In this document: positions 23,950 through 34,569 of the stretch, piece by piece
How positions within the stretch are numbered: the first letter of the stretch is position 1
How the letters are laid out: each line of letters begins with the position of its first letter
Assembly (NCBI GenBank): GCA_034440635.1
Contig: JAOTON010001821.1
Span: forward strand, 62,001-126,000
Source of the DNA: Lepas anatifera
Lineage: Eukaryota; Arthropoda; Thecostraca; Lepadidae
DNA length: 64,000 nucleotides
Reading direction: 5' to 3'
The notes under the pieces: model-generated
The model's database searches: none
What the model was told of the DNA's origin: nothing
What the model saw: only the letters and a program-made list of their open reading frames with translations
Translations under genes and position numbers: made by a program

Positions 23950-24257
23950 GCCCTGTTCCAGCTGTCAGCACAGTTTTGTCAGCAGGACCTCCAACCTCTC
24001 CTCCAGAAAAGAAACATCAGCGCCATAATCGTCTCTTGTTTGTGCTAAGCAAAGGGAACTTAAACCTTTATTCCATTAAAAAAATATTAGACGGCCACTT
24101 CGTGCACTTACTATTTTTCAGCAGCGCAAACAGCAGGCCATCAGCCTGTAAAACCTCTAGAACTAGTTCCCGGGGAGAGGCTACATTCCTGTGACGTAGG
24201 CGCAACACGGCCCGCTGATTGGCGCTGACAAAACTGTGCTGACAGCTGGAACAGGGC
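23950..24257. mobile_element. 308-bp TIR element with TA target
   Basis: The first 34 bases (23950-23983, starting GCCCTGTTCCAGCTG) are perfectly repeated in inverted orientation at 24224-24257. TA lies directly outside both ends (23948-23949 and 24258-24259). A TA target with TIRs points to a Tc1/mariner-type MITE. No coding capacity. Confidence 0.85.
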
Positions 24258-24259
24258 TA

Positions 24260-24700
24260 TTACTTCTCGTGGAAAATTCCTTCGCAATACCTCAAATTCC
24301 ACCCGATTTTTTTGACAAAAGAGCTCATTTGACAGATGATTGAATGACGCAGAAAAATGACATTCGACATATATGTTTTATGTTAAATGGGCGTAATCAT
24401 GACATTGAAAAAGAGGGGCATTTGGAGCAACTCAATCCAGCCCAAGATGTCCGTAATATATTTTATAGATATTGCCATGGCGCTATGAATTGTGGTGGAA
24501 TTTTAGTTTGAAACTTTGCAAACTATATACATTTAATCAATATACAACGATATGACAATCTTGGTCTGCCATAAATTTATAAGCGTAACCACGAACAACA
24601 AAACAGGAGGCACCAGAAAGGTATATTTGAGCTTGGTTTTTCTTTCTAAGCCAGCCTTTTGGCAGTTACTAGGCACCCAGCCGATTTTAAGCACTTTGAA
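24260..24700. other. Non-coding stretch, nothing recognised
   Basis: AT-rich sequence between the TA-type MITE and a LINE 3' fragment, with no open frame or repeat recognised. Confidence 0.35.
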
Positions 24701-25284
24701 ATTTACGTAGTTTTCGCAGCAGATCTCTGGTCTGCGGGTGGGGCGCCCGAGTGCTTACTTCAAGCAACTATACAAGGACTTCCAGAGCACGGTTCGTGTT
24801 TTCCATGCCTGCTTCAAGTGCAGTGAAAAAGTTGCATTTTCGTAACATTGGCCACGGATGGAGGCATTTAGGGCCTATGTGCGACGGGCGACTCACGGTG
24901 ACACGCGTGTTAGTGGATTGTTGCGACTACGAGGTTGAGAGGGCGCAATATCTGCCGGTTGCTCCTTCACTGGAGGATCTGTTGGGAGAATTCCGCACTG
25001 CTGACACTTCCAATATTGTTTTATTCCTAAACAAGGCTAGCTTTCATGTAATTTACTCTCCCGGAGGTAGCCGTCCCTGAAATGCACGGACTGCTGGTAT
25101 CCCTCACTCCTTGACTCGTCTTACCATCGACTCGTTTGTTTGTTTTTATCTGTGTCTCACCCTGCAATTTTAACACTGACTGAACCGATTAATACCATGA
25201 TGTGTATTTCTTAATTCATTGTTATGGGCGCCGTATGACCTATGATGTCGGTGCGCCCCTAAACCCTAAGTATGATGATGACAA
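24700..25284 (+). pseudogene. LINE 3' fragment (C-terminus of pol, 3' UTR)
   Basis: The frame 24751-25080 ends with GRLTVTRVLVDCCDYEVERA and SLEDLLGEFRTADTSNIVLF, matching the C-terminal zinc-knuckle-like end of jockey-type polymerases (a cysteine pair, then ERxxYLP and LLGE). A non-coding tail follows, ending GCGCCCCTAAACCC then GTATGATGATGAC, a TGA-repeat tail. The reverse transcriptase itself is absent. Confidence 0.75.
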
Positions 25285-25619
25285 TCTTTAAATGACTTCG
25301 ACGGGAAATCAAATATAAAGAAATTAAAATTAAATTTAAACAATTATACTGATATGTCTAAAAAATCCCAGATAACTGTCCTGGAGACGGAACTGGACAC
25401 AGTTTCGACTCAATCATGTGGTTAAATACATGCTCGCGCCCCTCTTCAGACGCAAAATCCACACAAATACGGGATTGTCATTTCCCAAACTGATGCATCG
25501 ATTGACCGCTTCGACAGTTTTTCACCATCCTTTTTTCTGTCTCCAGCTGAGCAGTGTAACAAAAAATACTCATTCCTATGTAAGTAAATTTTGTCCCGTA
25601 GAAGCAGTTGAGCAAAAGG

Positions 25620-26165
25620 CATAACCCGCGCTCCATCGGGGGTCCGGCACCACCTTTGCCCCACCGGGGGCCCATCGGTGGCCTCCCTCTAACTCCGAAA
25701 ATATGAGTGTTAGTGCAAATCTGCAAAGTGTATTAGAAGGCTCGTGTGAATTCAGTAAGGTTTTGCTAGGTATGTTTAAGCGCTCAGGTCAATGTTTTGA
25801 CCTCCAGAGGTCAAGTTAGGTCACGATAGGCTATTTCCACTAAAATATGCAATGCTTAAGACAACTAGGCATAGTTCTCATACCATTACAGCTATTGAAA
25901 TCTGGTAAAGTAAATTTGATAGGAAAATGCCAGACCTTTTTCCGATATGTGGAACATAATGACCTTTCGTTATTGGTTTGACCTCCAGAGGTCACCTCGT
26001 GACCTAATATGACCTGAGGTCACAAAAAGTCAGAAAGTGACATTGCCATAAATCAAATGAGAGCCAGTGACGAGACATACACGATGACGTTTGATTCAGC
26101 GCTTTAGCTTGATTAGATCAAAAGTTATCGTCAAAATACTATTTTTGACCCTGGTGACCTGTGAT
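25620..26165 (+). repeat. AGGTCA-rich element, left part, split by family 1 copy 2
   Basis: It starts near AACCCGCGCTCCATCGGGGG and carries many half-sites (GACCTCCAGAGGTCA near 25800 and 25990). It is cut at 26165 by the hAT-like element and continues at 29346. A matching inverted end (AACCCTCGCCCCACC on the minus strand) lies near 29840, suggesting another TTAA-like element. Confidence 0.5.
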
Positions 26166-26644
26166 CAGGGGCCCAGTCAGAGCTTTGGTATAAGGGGGCA
26201 CACTACCCTTGAGGGCACCCTGGGGTAAGGGCACCTAACCTAAAAACATACCATATCTTATTCTCAGTTTGGTTCATGGCTTTGGTGAAATATATTATTG
26301 AAAGCTTTGATACTACGCAAAGCCAAAGGTTGTATTTATGACACGACCAGTTTCGGAGCCATCTCGGTCCCATTACCAAGTAAAGATATAATAACACACA
26401 CTACATAGCTACACGGTACATATTTCGGTAAACTCTGTCGAATCGTCTTCGTGATGCTAGTTGCTCAAATATAAAACATAACGCGTGAGTGTTTTCTTCC
26501 TTGATCCTCATTTTTGCTTGAGAAGGTCGAGCCAGCCTTGATACAACACGTAGTTGCCTATGTATTTCGATTTAGTTTTTCTCCTGTTGTTGTTTGTATT
26601 TGGATGGCCTCTTTAATTTGGCTTTGTTTTGTTCTGGATTCGAA

Positions 26645-27005
26645 AGTAGCCGCTCCGGTATCTCAGTTGGTAGAGCGTTGGGCTCCGGCCCGCTGCTCAG
26701 AATCATGCAGTGGCAGTGCATGTCCAGGCTTGGGATCCGTTCCCCTGAGACGCTCCGGCGCTCAATAGTTTACCCGACGTACAGGTCGGCTGGCAACTGA
26801 CTGGTGAGAGGGTGACCTGAGCGGGGCGGCCGTCCCTGTGATTTCTGGGACGTTAAACTTTGGCTTCTAAATTAACCCTCCATTGAGGGAGTTGCTCGTT
26901 CGGGTGGTGGGGTCGGGGTCTCCGTGACAAGTCCCTTGATGACTTTAGTGAGACTCCGACTCCAGCAGACTTACCAGGAACAACTTGAACAAAATTTAAA
27001 TAATT
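26645..27005 (+). mobile_element. tRNA-derived SINE inserted in the Penelope-like element
   Basis: The head has a polymerase III A-box (CGGTATCTCAGTTGGTAGAG) and a weak B-box (GGGATCCGTTCCC) about 75 bases on. A body follows with TCTGGGACGTTAAACTTTGG, a block common at SINE ends, then an AT-rich tail. It splits the endonuclease from its C-terminal residues. Confidence 0.75.
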
Positions 27006-27009
27006 TAAA

Positions 27010-27240
27010 AAATGATTACTTCTGCGTCCCAATCAATAGTATGTCCTGTTTCATATGAGCGTTCGGCGGTGGCTTCGGGTTGCCTGTCAGTTAAGGTCAT
27101 CTCCCTCAGGGCTTTAAGTGACTTTTTGTGTTCAGCAGACCTAATTGCCATCATTCTTCCGCTTTCTCCTATTTAGATCTTGTTGCAATCTGTGCACTCC
27201 ATTTTGTAGATGGGGCCTGGTTTCTTCGTATTTGGAATTT
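27010..27240 (-). pseudogene. GIY-YIG endonuclease domain of a Penelope-like element (broken)
   Basis: The minus strand reads GPIYKMECTDCNKI, then a TAA where tyrosine is expected, then IGESGRMMAIRSAEHKKSLK and later RSYETGHTIDWD. This is the GIY-YIG order: IY, a CxxC pair, (Y)IG-E-GR, a basic helix ending EHK, and a GH..DW block. These are the endonuclease hallmarks of Penelope-like elements, which nick the genomic target. The in-frame stop replaces the conserved Y before IGE. After the SINE the C-terminal ESRTKQSQIKEAIQIQ piece continues near 26590-26645. Confidence 0.8.
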
Positions 27241-27639
27241 CGTATTTGGACCTTCTCAAGCAAAAATAAGGATCAAGGAAGAAAGCACTCACGCGTTATG
27301 TTTTATCTTTGAGCAACTAGCAGCATCACAAAGACGATTCGACAGAGTTTACCGAAATATGCACTGTGTAGCTATGTAGCTTGTGTTATTATATCTTGTT
27401 TTTGTTACTTGATAATGGGACCGAGATGGCTCCGAAACCGGTCGTATGATAAATACAACCTTTGGCTTTGCGTAGTATCAAACCTTTCAATAATTATACT
27501 ATATCTTAGTTTATATTAACTTTTGGGTACCTTTGGTTCAATAAAAATGCAAATCAAGCATTGACAGAGAAGGAAAACTGGATTAAAACCGAAAAATTAT
27601 CATCGAAATCTCACTAAATTAGCCAACATACGACTGTTT

Positions 27640-28017
27640 TGGATAGAGCTAAAGACAAATCAGCCAACTCATGAAGAAGGGGACACCAGGGGAGGCCATG
27701 CCAGGGAGACCATGCCGAGATAAAATATTTGTAGAGCCCAATGATTTTATCATATTGTGAAAGTTTCAAACTGATCGGTTGGCACATATTCCTTAGGCGC
27801 TGCTTCAAACTCGTGATTTTAGGTTTTGAGGTCGGGTCGCTTGACCTTAGATAGCTCCTTGACCTGACATGACCTGATCTCAAAAATTTGGTCAGACGCG
27901 TAAAATTTATCAGGAATAAGGTACTGTAAGTTTCATTGCTCTGCGTCTCTTCGTTTTTTGCGTTATCTGGGGAAAACCAGGAGGGGGCGAATTTCGCCTC
28001 CCAGCGGGGCACATGTT
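27640..28017 (+). repeat. Right-end fragment of the larger TTAA-type element
   Basis: It matches 45060-45371 in order: TTATCATATTGTG, GTTTCAAACTGATCGGT, GGCGCTGCTTCAAACTCG, CCTTGACCTGACATGACC, TCAGGAATAAGGTAC, and CCCAGCGGGGCACATGTTAA as the end. The left end is missing. Confidence 0.75.
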
Positions 28018-29045
28018 AAAGGGCAACGTACTAGCTCAGGGGGTACCAGAGTAGCTCAAAGGGCATCAGATGGGCTCAGAAGGCACAATGATGACTCAGG
28101 AGGCACCAGATCAGCTAAGGGGGCGTTATTTCAGCTCAGGGAGTAATATATCTGCTCAGGGGGCACCAGATCGATCAGCTCGGGGACCCAGATAAGCTCC
28201 TAGTCCACAGACCAGAGCGGGGGTCTAGATCAGTTCAGGGAGCACCATATCACTTCAGAGGACAAGGGATCAGCTCAGTCTTCCCAGACCAGCTCGGGGC
28301 CCAAATCAGCTCGGGGGTAGCAGATCAAGTCAGGAGGCACTTAATCAGCCCATGAGCCTCATATCAGCTCAGGGGCCCTCATCAGCCTCAGTGGGCCCAG
28401 CTCAGTTCAGGGCCATAGGACTGCTGAGGAAATTACTTAATCAACTCAGGAGGCACAGATCAGCTTAAAGGGTACCAGATTAGAGCAGGGAGCACCAAAC
28501 TTGCCCAGGGGGCACCAAGCTAGCTCAGAGGGCATGAGATGGGCTCAAGAGGCACAATGCTAGCTCCGAAGGCACCAGATCGACTCAGGGGACATTAGTT
28601 TAGCTCAGGGGGCAACATATCTGCTTAGGGGCACCAGATCGATCAGCCCAGGGAACAGATCAGCTCCTAGCCCCCAAACCAGAGCAGGGCCATAGATCAG
28701 CTCAGGGTGCACCAGACCGGCTCAGGGGACACCAGATCATCTAAGGAGGCATCAATATCCAGCTCAGGGGGCACCTGATTAGTTCAAGAGGCACCATATT
28801 GGCTCAGGGGACAGAAGATAAACTCTGGGAGGCATGAGATTAGCTCAGGGGGCCCAGATCAGCTCAAGGGGCACTACAACAGCTAATAGGGCACCATGCA
28901 AACTCAGAGGCATCAGACTAACTTAGAGAGCTTTAGATAGGTTCAAAGGACAATGATTTATTCACGGGGCACCACATTGACTCAGGGAAGAGGGCACGTG
29001 ATCAGCTCAATGGGCAAATACCAGCTCAGTGGGCACCAGATTAGG
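28018..29045. repeat. Family 1 minisatellite, copy 2
   Basis: Degenerate ~20-24-base units of the CAGATCAGCTCAGGGGGCAC type between the TTAA-element fragment and the right-terminal unit. Confidence 0.85.
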
Positions 29046-29345
29046 TCCGCCCGTACGATTATTGGCGACGATGACGCATTAGCTGGAAACAGATTACGTG
29101 CCCATACTCTTCCCGAGTGCTTGGAAAGCCGACTGAATGCCCTAGCTGACCAAAAAGGCACTAAATTGTCAAACAATACATAGTTTTAATCGCTAAATGC
29201 AGTCTAGTTGTATCTAGGTACAACTGCGTAGGGCACTAAATTTCGAGCGGCGCGGCCTAAACGCGGGTTTACCGTCTAGCGATCAAAGGACACTCCGGCA
29301 CCGATGGGGGCCACGTGCCCCCTGTGCCCCCTGGCTGCACCCCTG

Positions 29346-29840
29346 CCTGTGATGACCTAAGATAGGTCAAAGAGAAAATATCACCCCTGGGATCCATGAA
29401 ATCGTGTCCAAGAACGTTTTTTTAGCAATCTGAGCATTTGCAATCATTTTTGTGACTTTTAAATCATAAGACAGCTTTTCTCCATGCTTTTTGAATGGGA
29501 GAGGTCATCTCGTAACCTGATCTCAGGTCACGAAATCGAAAAATTCCGGATATACATTTTGTAGACCCTGAAAGGGTCATGAAGTATAGGAAGTTTGAAA
29601 TCGATCAGCTTAGAAATGCAGCTATGGTAGAGCTCAAAAGATGAAGTGAGGTGATCTTGGTTGACCTCGCCTCGTGTCCTGACCTTGTGCGACCCGGTGT
29701 AAAAACTGTCAGGGATGGTGGGAAAATGATGGGGTGAGAGGTAGGAACCCTCAACCGCGGTGCAGCGCCTCGTCGTTTTTTCTGTTAGTCTGAAAAACCT
29801 TAGGGGGCCATTGATGGCCCTTGGTGGGGCGAGGGTTAAA
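29346..29840 (+). repeat. AGGTCA-rich element, right part
   Basis: It resumes after the CCTGTGAT duplication with GACCTAAGATAGGTCA, GGTCATCTCGTAACCTGATC and GACCTCGCCTCGTGTCC, then an inverted end near 29840. Confidence 0.5.
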
Positions 29841-30300
29841 ACTATCACCAGCGGATTTAAAGCCAGAAAGGGCATCCGTTTGAAAAAAATACTGAATTAA
29901 TTTGGACACAATACGGAAGATATCACCTATGAGATTGAAACCGAACTTTAGAAGCGGACAAAGCAATGCTTTCCTCGTCATGCACTGCAACTTTCTTAGT
30001 TTGCATCGATAGATCTGAGTCGCACTTTACCGGTGTCTGAGTTCAAGACCTGGCGCTATCTCCGGCTGATGCTTTGGCGAGCTTCCCGCCTCTGCGTATA
30101 AGTGGAAAGTCGTAATGGATATACAAATCAAAGAGTAGCCTGTGTAACTCATAATTTTTTGTGTGACTTTCTGCCTCCGAAGTGGGGCATTGGGGAGGGG
30201 GCTACCTTGGCCATCTTACTGTTTGTTTAGAGTTAAATTGTATATCAGGTATTAAATTTATTAGACGCATATTCGCTAACCCCTATAATAGCATTCCACT
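29841..30300. other. Non-coding stretch, nothing recognised
   Basis: No coding frame, terminal repeat or tRNA-like motif found. Confidence 0.35.
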
Positions 30301-30344
30301 GGACGAGACAGTGGCACCAGTGGAATGTGTTGTCTGTACAAGAG

Positions 30345-31480
30345 CATCAAGATGACGTAGAACTGTTGGAACTCACGATTGATTACGTCACTAACCTTCA
30401 CAAACATTGTTTGGAGTATAATTGTTTTAGATTTGACGAGAGCTATGGCAAACATGGCATTGTCATGCGGAAAGCAAAGTCGCCCAGTGAGAAACGATCA
30501 TCTTCATGCATAAATTAGAAGAGTCTGCATCGGAAAATGCGCCAGGAAGATTGAACCTGTACACAAGGTACATTGATGACTTCAGCAGAATTTTTCTGGA
30601 TCTTACCAACAACTTAAAGCCTTCATCTGAACTCACAACACCGAAACAGCAAATTTGGAAGATGATACTATGGAACTATGGAAGATGATACTGACATGGG
30701 AAAGAATACGATTTTCGGCCACCTTCAGATTGAATCGATGCCGATGAAAAATGTTCGACTAAGCTTTACATAAAATCACTCTGGCATTTTCATTTATCAT
30801 CCACCAAATTGCCAATGTTGATAAAGAAGGCTGCAATTCGAGGATAATTTCGACGAGCCACCAAGCTGTCCTCCAACCAGAAGACAACTTCCAGCTCTAT
30901 CGAGAAAACACAGGAGAAACTACAACGAAAGCGATGTCCAACGTAGTTCAAGAGTTGATTTCTTCATGAAGGTAAACACGACTCAAGCTTCAGCGGCCTC
31001 AACGACAGCACTAGCGACGCAGTATCTCAGAGGACGGCCACTTGGCACTCCAGCGCGTAGATGAACCTCTCTGTGTCGAGGTCAACCCCTAGTTAGGAAA
31101 TCTGATCCCAACGTATACCCTGGCAATGCAGAAACACCCTGAAGAGCAATCTTGCGCGATCCGATATTTCAGCATCCCAGTGCCCTTCTGGCTCAAAGAC
31201 TTACCATACCTGCGAACCTGGCCTCAAGAGCAAATGCACCGCCCCCAGAATATTGTACCTACATGCAACTCGTGTAAGGAAGAAACATATATTTGAAACA
31301 TGTGGGAGGCTAAATGACAAGTGCAGCTTAAGTTTAACGATATAGGCGTAACGCGCTGAATTCCACACCAGAAACACCTTTCGGAGTCCATTTCGCGAAT
31401 GGGCATTGAGGCATAATGCTTCCAAAGCAACCGCTATCAATACAGATTTGGGAAAACTCAAAATGACATCACAATAGAAA
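30345..31480 (+). pseudogene. Penelope-like reverse transcriptase remnant
   Basis: One frame gives LELTIDYVTNLHKHCLEYNC and FRFDESYGKHGIVM, and the adjoining frame gives MHKLEESASENAPGRLNLYT directly followed by RYIDDF. In Penelope-type reverse transcriptases the order is a helix, F-F-x-Y..G-AM, S..AN, M..xE, then Y-RYIDD. The YIDD catalytic box is intact but the G-AMG box has drifted and the frame shifts around 30510. Later sequence to about 31480 has only scattered similarity, so the 3' limit is soft. It is unrelated in position to the 26-27 kb Penelope copy. Confidence 0.6.
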
Positions 31481-32240
31481 GATAGCGGAGGTCATTCATA
31501 TCCGGGGGCGAAAGTCATCTCCAAACTAGAAATAGTGCATCCTGATTCAGAAACACACACGCCTTGAGGAACACGTCTGAACGCTGGGCGATTTAATTGA
31601 AGGTAGGAACCCAGGGACAGTATCAGTCAGTATCTAAAGCGTTTTTTCCAGCCCTCACTGATTACCATTGTAAAATTAAAACAACTGAATGGGCCCATCC
31701 ATAGCAAACATGATGTTAAAGGGAGTGTCACACCTTGTTGAACTTCTAACACGGACTTTTCATGAAAACAGGACTGAAATTCAAGAAACCACATTTTGTC
31801 GCCACATTCAACAGCTCAAAATAAAAACATGGCCTCTTCTTACTATCCTAGGTTGACCTAGCACCAGGTATCATTATGAAGCTCAGCTGCTTACTGCATG
31901 TAACTTTGCAGGAAGCATGACATTTGTTAACATGCATCGCGTGACATGCACTGCCAAATAGAAGGGATTCCTTCATGGCTTAAAATCAGGAAATAATGTC
32001 CCTTATCTTCAATTTTAAAGCGTGCGGAAATTCAATATAGAAAACTTTGGGGAAATGAAACCTGCGAATAGTGGTTTCTAGGCACACTACAAAATTGCTT
32101 CCTCAGTTTAAAACCCATTATATAAGTTTTCCAATCCTTTGGTTGCACATATTTGCACACTTAAGCTGGAATAATGCTATTTTTTATGAAAACAAAGCTG
32201 AGACCGCGCTAGCATCCATTAATTCTCCTTTTGAACAATC
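31481..32240. other. AT-rich non-coding stretch
   Basis: Nothing recognised on either strand; only short chance frames. Confidence 0.35.
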
Positions 32241-32242
32241 GC

Positions 32243-32520
32243 TTATTTCTGAGTCTTGTTGAAAATAGGGCGCAACGCAAATATTTTTCTAAGCTCCCAT
32301 AGGTCCCTAGCTTTGCTTTTGATTATCAGCGTCGAGAAGCCAGCTTCACACCGATGCGTTATTGGGAATGGCATCAGCTTTCCTCTGGGTATGGTTAGAA
32401 TGGATTGGAAACCGCTCGTCGCAGGCCTGCAAAAAACATCGACACTTTTTTGTTCAAACAATTTTTCCTGAGCGTTTAAGTCCTTAAGCTAATACTTTTG
32501 AATCTACGACAATGTATTCA
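32243..32520 (-). pseudogene. hAT C-terminal dimerisation domain fragment (ZBED-like)
   Basis: The minus frame ends with PITHRCEAGFSTLIIKSKAR then DLWELRKIFALRPIF. The CE-x-FS-x-L-x-x-IK-K-R pattern is the hAT/ZBED5-type C-terminal dimerisation signature. Upstream residues (VDVFCRPATSGFQSI) are poorly conserved and no DDE catalytic region is found, so only an end fragment survives. It is distinct from the two hAT proteins in the 40-61 kb nest. Confidence 0.6.
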
Positions 32521-32690
32521 TCTTGCGCTCGAAATCTTGCGAAAAACATGGAACGGTCTATTCGCAAAAAATCATCTGGAGCGTTCAACAAAGCAAATAA
32601 TACGGCCCTTGTGGTAATGCCTTCATCTTTCAAAATATATCCAGGTCCTGGAAAGTATACTGAAGGTAAGATAAAATGAATCTGCTAGCC

Positions 32691-33590
32691 TTAACATGCG
32701 CATTGACGGGGGTCTGAGCTTCCTTCGCTTTGACGGGGGTGGCGGGTACCCGCCCCCAAAGGTCTCAAGAAACACGCTAGGTAGCGAAAAACAGTAAACG
32801 GCGTTGGGTAGCCCATCCACTTCTCCATGGAAAATATTCGTAACATTTTTTCGTCAGGTCACATTTAAGGTCACAAGAGGTCAAAACATGCCGTCATAGG
32901 GATAACATGCAAATGAAGGGTTTCGGTCGTAACAAGTCGGTCTGAGTAAAGTAAAGTTTCGGTCTGAGTTTCGGTCTGAACAAGTAAAGATAGAGCAAAA
33001 CAACTTGAACCATGTGAATCCACGCAGCAAGCCGAATCAAATAATATATAATATGACCTTGCTAGGTCAAATCAAGGATTTGACCTGACCTGAGTTCAGG
33101 TCAAGGTCAAATTAGATAAAATGCATATCATTAGAACTGCAGAGACAAGGCGAATCTAATGAAGCTAAAATAAATGCTCTATCACCATTCGTCACTAAGG
33201 TATTCAGTTAAAACCATTTTTCCCATGTACTTCCAATGGAAGGTCATGGCTCGTACCTGACCTTCGGTCATCGATATCAAAAACACCGGAACAAGTTTTA
33301 GAGAAATTGGTGGGCCCATTATGTGATATGAGTTTCATTCGGATAAGTTCACCCTGTTCCGACTTATGCTATCTTAAACTTTTTTTGAGGTTAGGTCACT
33401 TGACCTGTACTGGTGACCTGACCTGAGAGGACCTGACCTTAAAACTTTGACAAAAGTTGTAAAAATGACGAGAGAAAAGGTATGCCAAGTACGTTGGCGT
33501 TAGGCGCCGTCGTTTTTATGCTGTCTCCGAAAAACCCGAGGGGTGGGGTTGGGTACCCGCCCCCCGTCAATGCGCGTCGATGCACGTTAA
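32691..33590 (+). mobile_element. TTAA-type non-autonomous element, copy C
   Basis: It starts TTAACATGCGCATTGACGGG and ends CCCGTCAATGCGCG followed by a short extra segment and TTAATTAA. The interior matches copies A and D throughout, with one local expansion near 32930-32990 where GGTCTGAGT is repeated. Confidence 0.8.
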
Positions 33591-33729
33591 TTAATGGCGG
33601 CTGGACGTATCAATGTTTTCTTACTATAGCATTTGCGGTTCGAATTCCCAGGCCTACGTGGGTGGTTCAGAATAACCCAGTGACATCAAATCGGGCCACA
33701 TATCACCGTTTAGGCACCATTGTTTTACA

Positions 33730-34118
33730 GTGATGCCCTACTGCTTACCTGCTCTCAGCAGAACCTCCAGTCCTCTTGTCAGGACGAGTGGCCGCTCCCT
33801 ACGGACAGCCGGACCTCCAGGCCGTTCCAACTGGTGGCGGGCTGCTATCTCTCCCGTTTGACCTCTACGTCGTCTCCTGAACGCTTCTCCCGGACTGTCT
33901 CCCCACTCCACGGCGGACGCCAGCTCCAACTGCTGGGAGGCTGGAGGCACGGCCGGCACATTCTGGCGGGCCGCCGAGCCTCAGCCAACCACCGGACGCC
34001 GTCCAGGCGCATCCACCAATCACAGACTCGCCTACAACACAATGGGAGTGCTGCTGTCCAATGGCAGCAACAAGCTGCAGGCATTGTGGCCGGGTGTGGG
34101 TATTGTTCGCCCAGGAAC
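33730..34118 (+). promoter_or_regulatory. CpG-rich island upstream of a first exon
   Basis: GC- and CpG-rich stretch without a TATA box, immediately upstream of a well-placed ATG and a strong donor. CpG-island promoters of this kind are usual for broadly expressed genes; the assignment is inference from composition and position. Long frames crossing it on both strands are not accepted as genes. Confidence 0.4.
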
Positions 34119-34167
34119 ATGGCGGACCAGGCCGGTGAGCTGGGTGCTGACCGGGACTGCGGCTGTG
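34119..34167 (+). CDS. Candidate first coding exon of a host gene
   Basis: AGGAACATGG is a good initiation context. It is followed by 16 codons, MADQAGELGADRDCGC, and one extra base, then GTAAGT, a perfect donor. The peptide is acidic with an Ala/Gly-rich start, typical of first exons, and too short to classify. The next exon was not found in the window; TIR elements fill the sequence to 39 kb. Confidence 0.45.
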
Positions 34168-34569
34168 GTAAGTCAACTCCCGCAGTCATGTTGACTGAGT
34201 CATGGATGGCTCAAAACATCTCACACACCAAGGTGGGAACGGAGGGGAGCAGTGGAGGTAGCTGACCCCCATTTTTAAGGATGTGGTGGCATTGTCCCCA
34301 CCCCCAGCTTTCGAGAGGAGACAATCTTCGAGGAAAAAACACTGCAAGCCAGCCGACCTCGTGTGTTTCAAAACTAAAATCTGTCATTATAAATTCACGC
34401 GCAGCTCTCTGTCACGCGCTGCCGCCGTTGCCCATGATCTGCAATGCTTTCGAGCTAACCGCTCACTCGCCAGTGAGGCGAGCAGGCGTTTGCTGCTGGT
34501 TCCTCTGCTGATCTAATCCGCTGCTTTACGAATCTTGGGACAACCACCAATACAGTTCGGTGGAGGGTA

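Larger units (their letters stand above)
26261..27495 (-). mobile_element. Truncated Penelope-like element with inverted pLTR arms
   Basis: Inverted arms of about 230 bp lie at 26296-26528 and 27250-27490. Between them on the minus strand is a GIY-YIG endonuclease remnant, interrupted by a SINE. Near-identical 13-mers (ATACCATATCTTA at 26248-26260, ATACTATATCTTA at 27496-27508) flank the insertion. Variable-length duplications and inverted terminal arms are known for Penelope elements. The reverse transcriptase is missing. Confidence 0.8.
26166..29345 (+). mobile_element. hAT-like non-autonomous element, family 1 copy 2
   Basis: The ends are CAGGGGCCCAGTCAGAG and CTGGCTGCACCCCTG, with the octamer CCTGTGAT directly outside both (26158-26165 and 29346-29353). 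The interior follows copy 1: left arm with AACTTTTGGGTACC, the minisatellite, and one right-terminal unit with the GTACGATTATTGGCGACGAT block. It was later entered by a Penelope-like element (26261-27495) and carries a piece of a TTAA-type element (27640-28017). Confidence 0.9.

Noticed and set aside
33720..34265. 181-codon plus frame and 114-codon minus frame
   Set aside because: They cross a CpG-rich island with a better-supported short first exon; the frames conflict and have no recognised domain.
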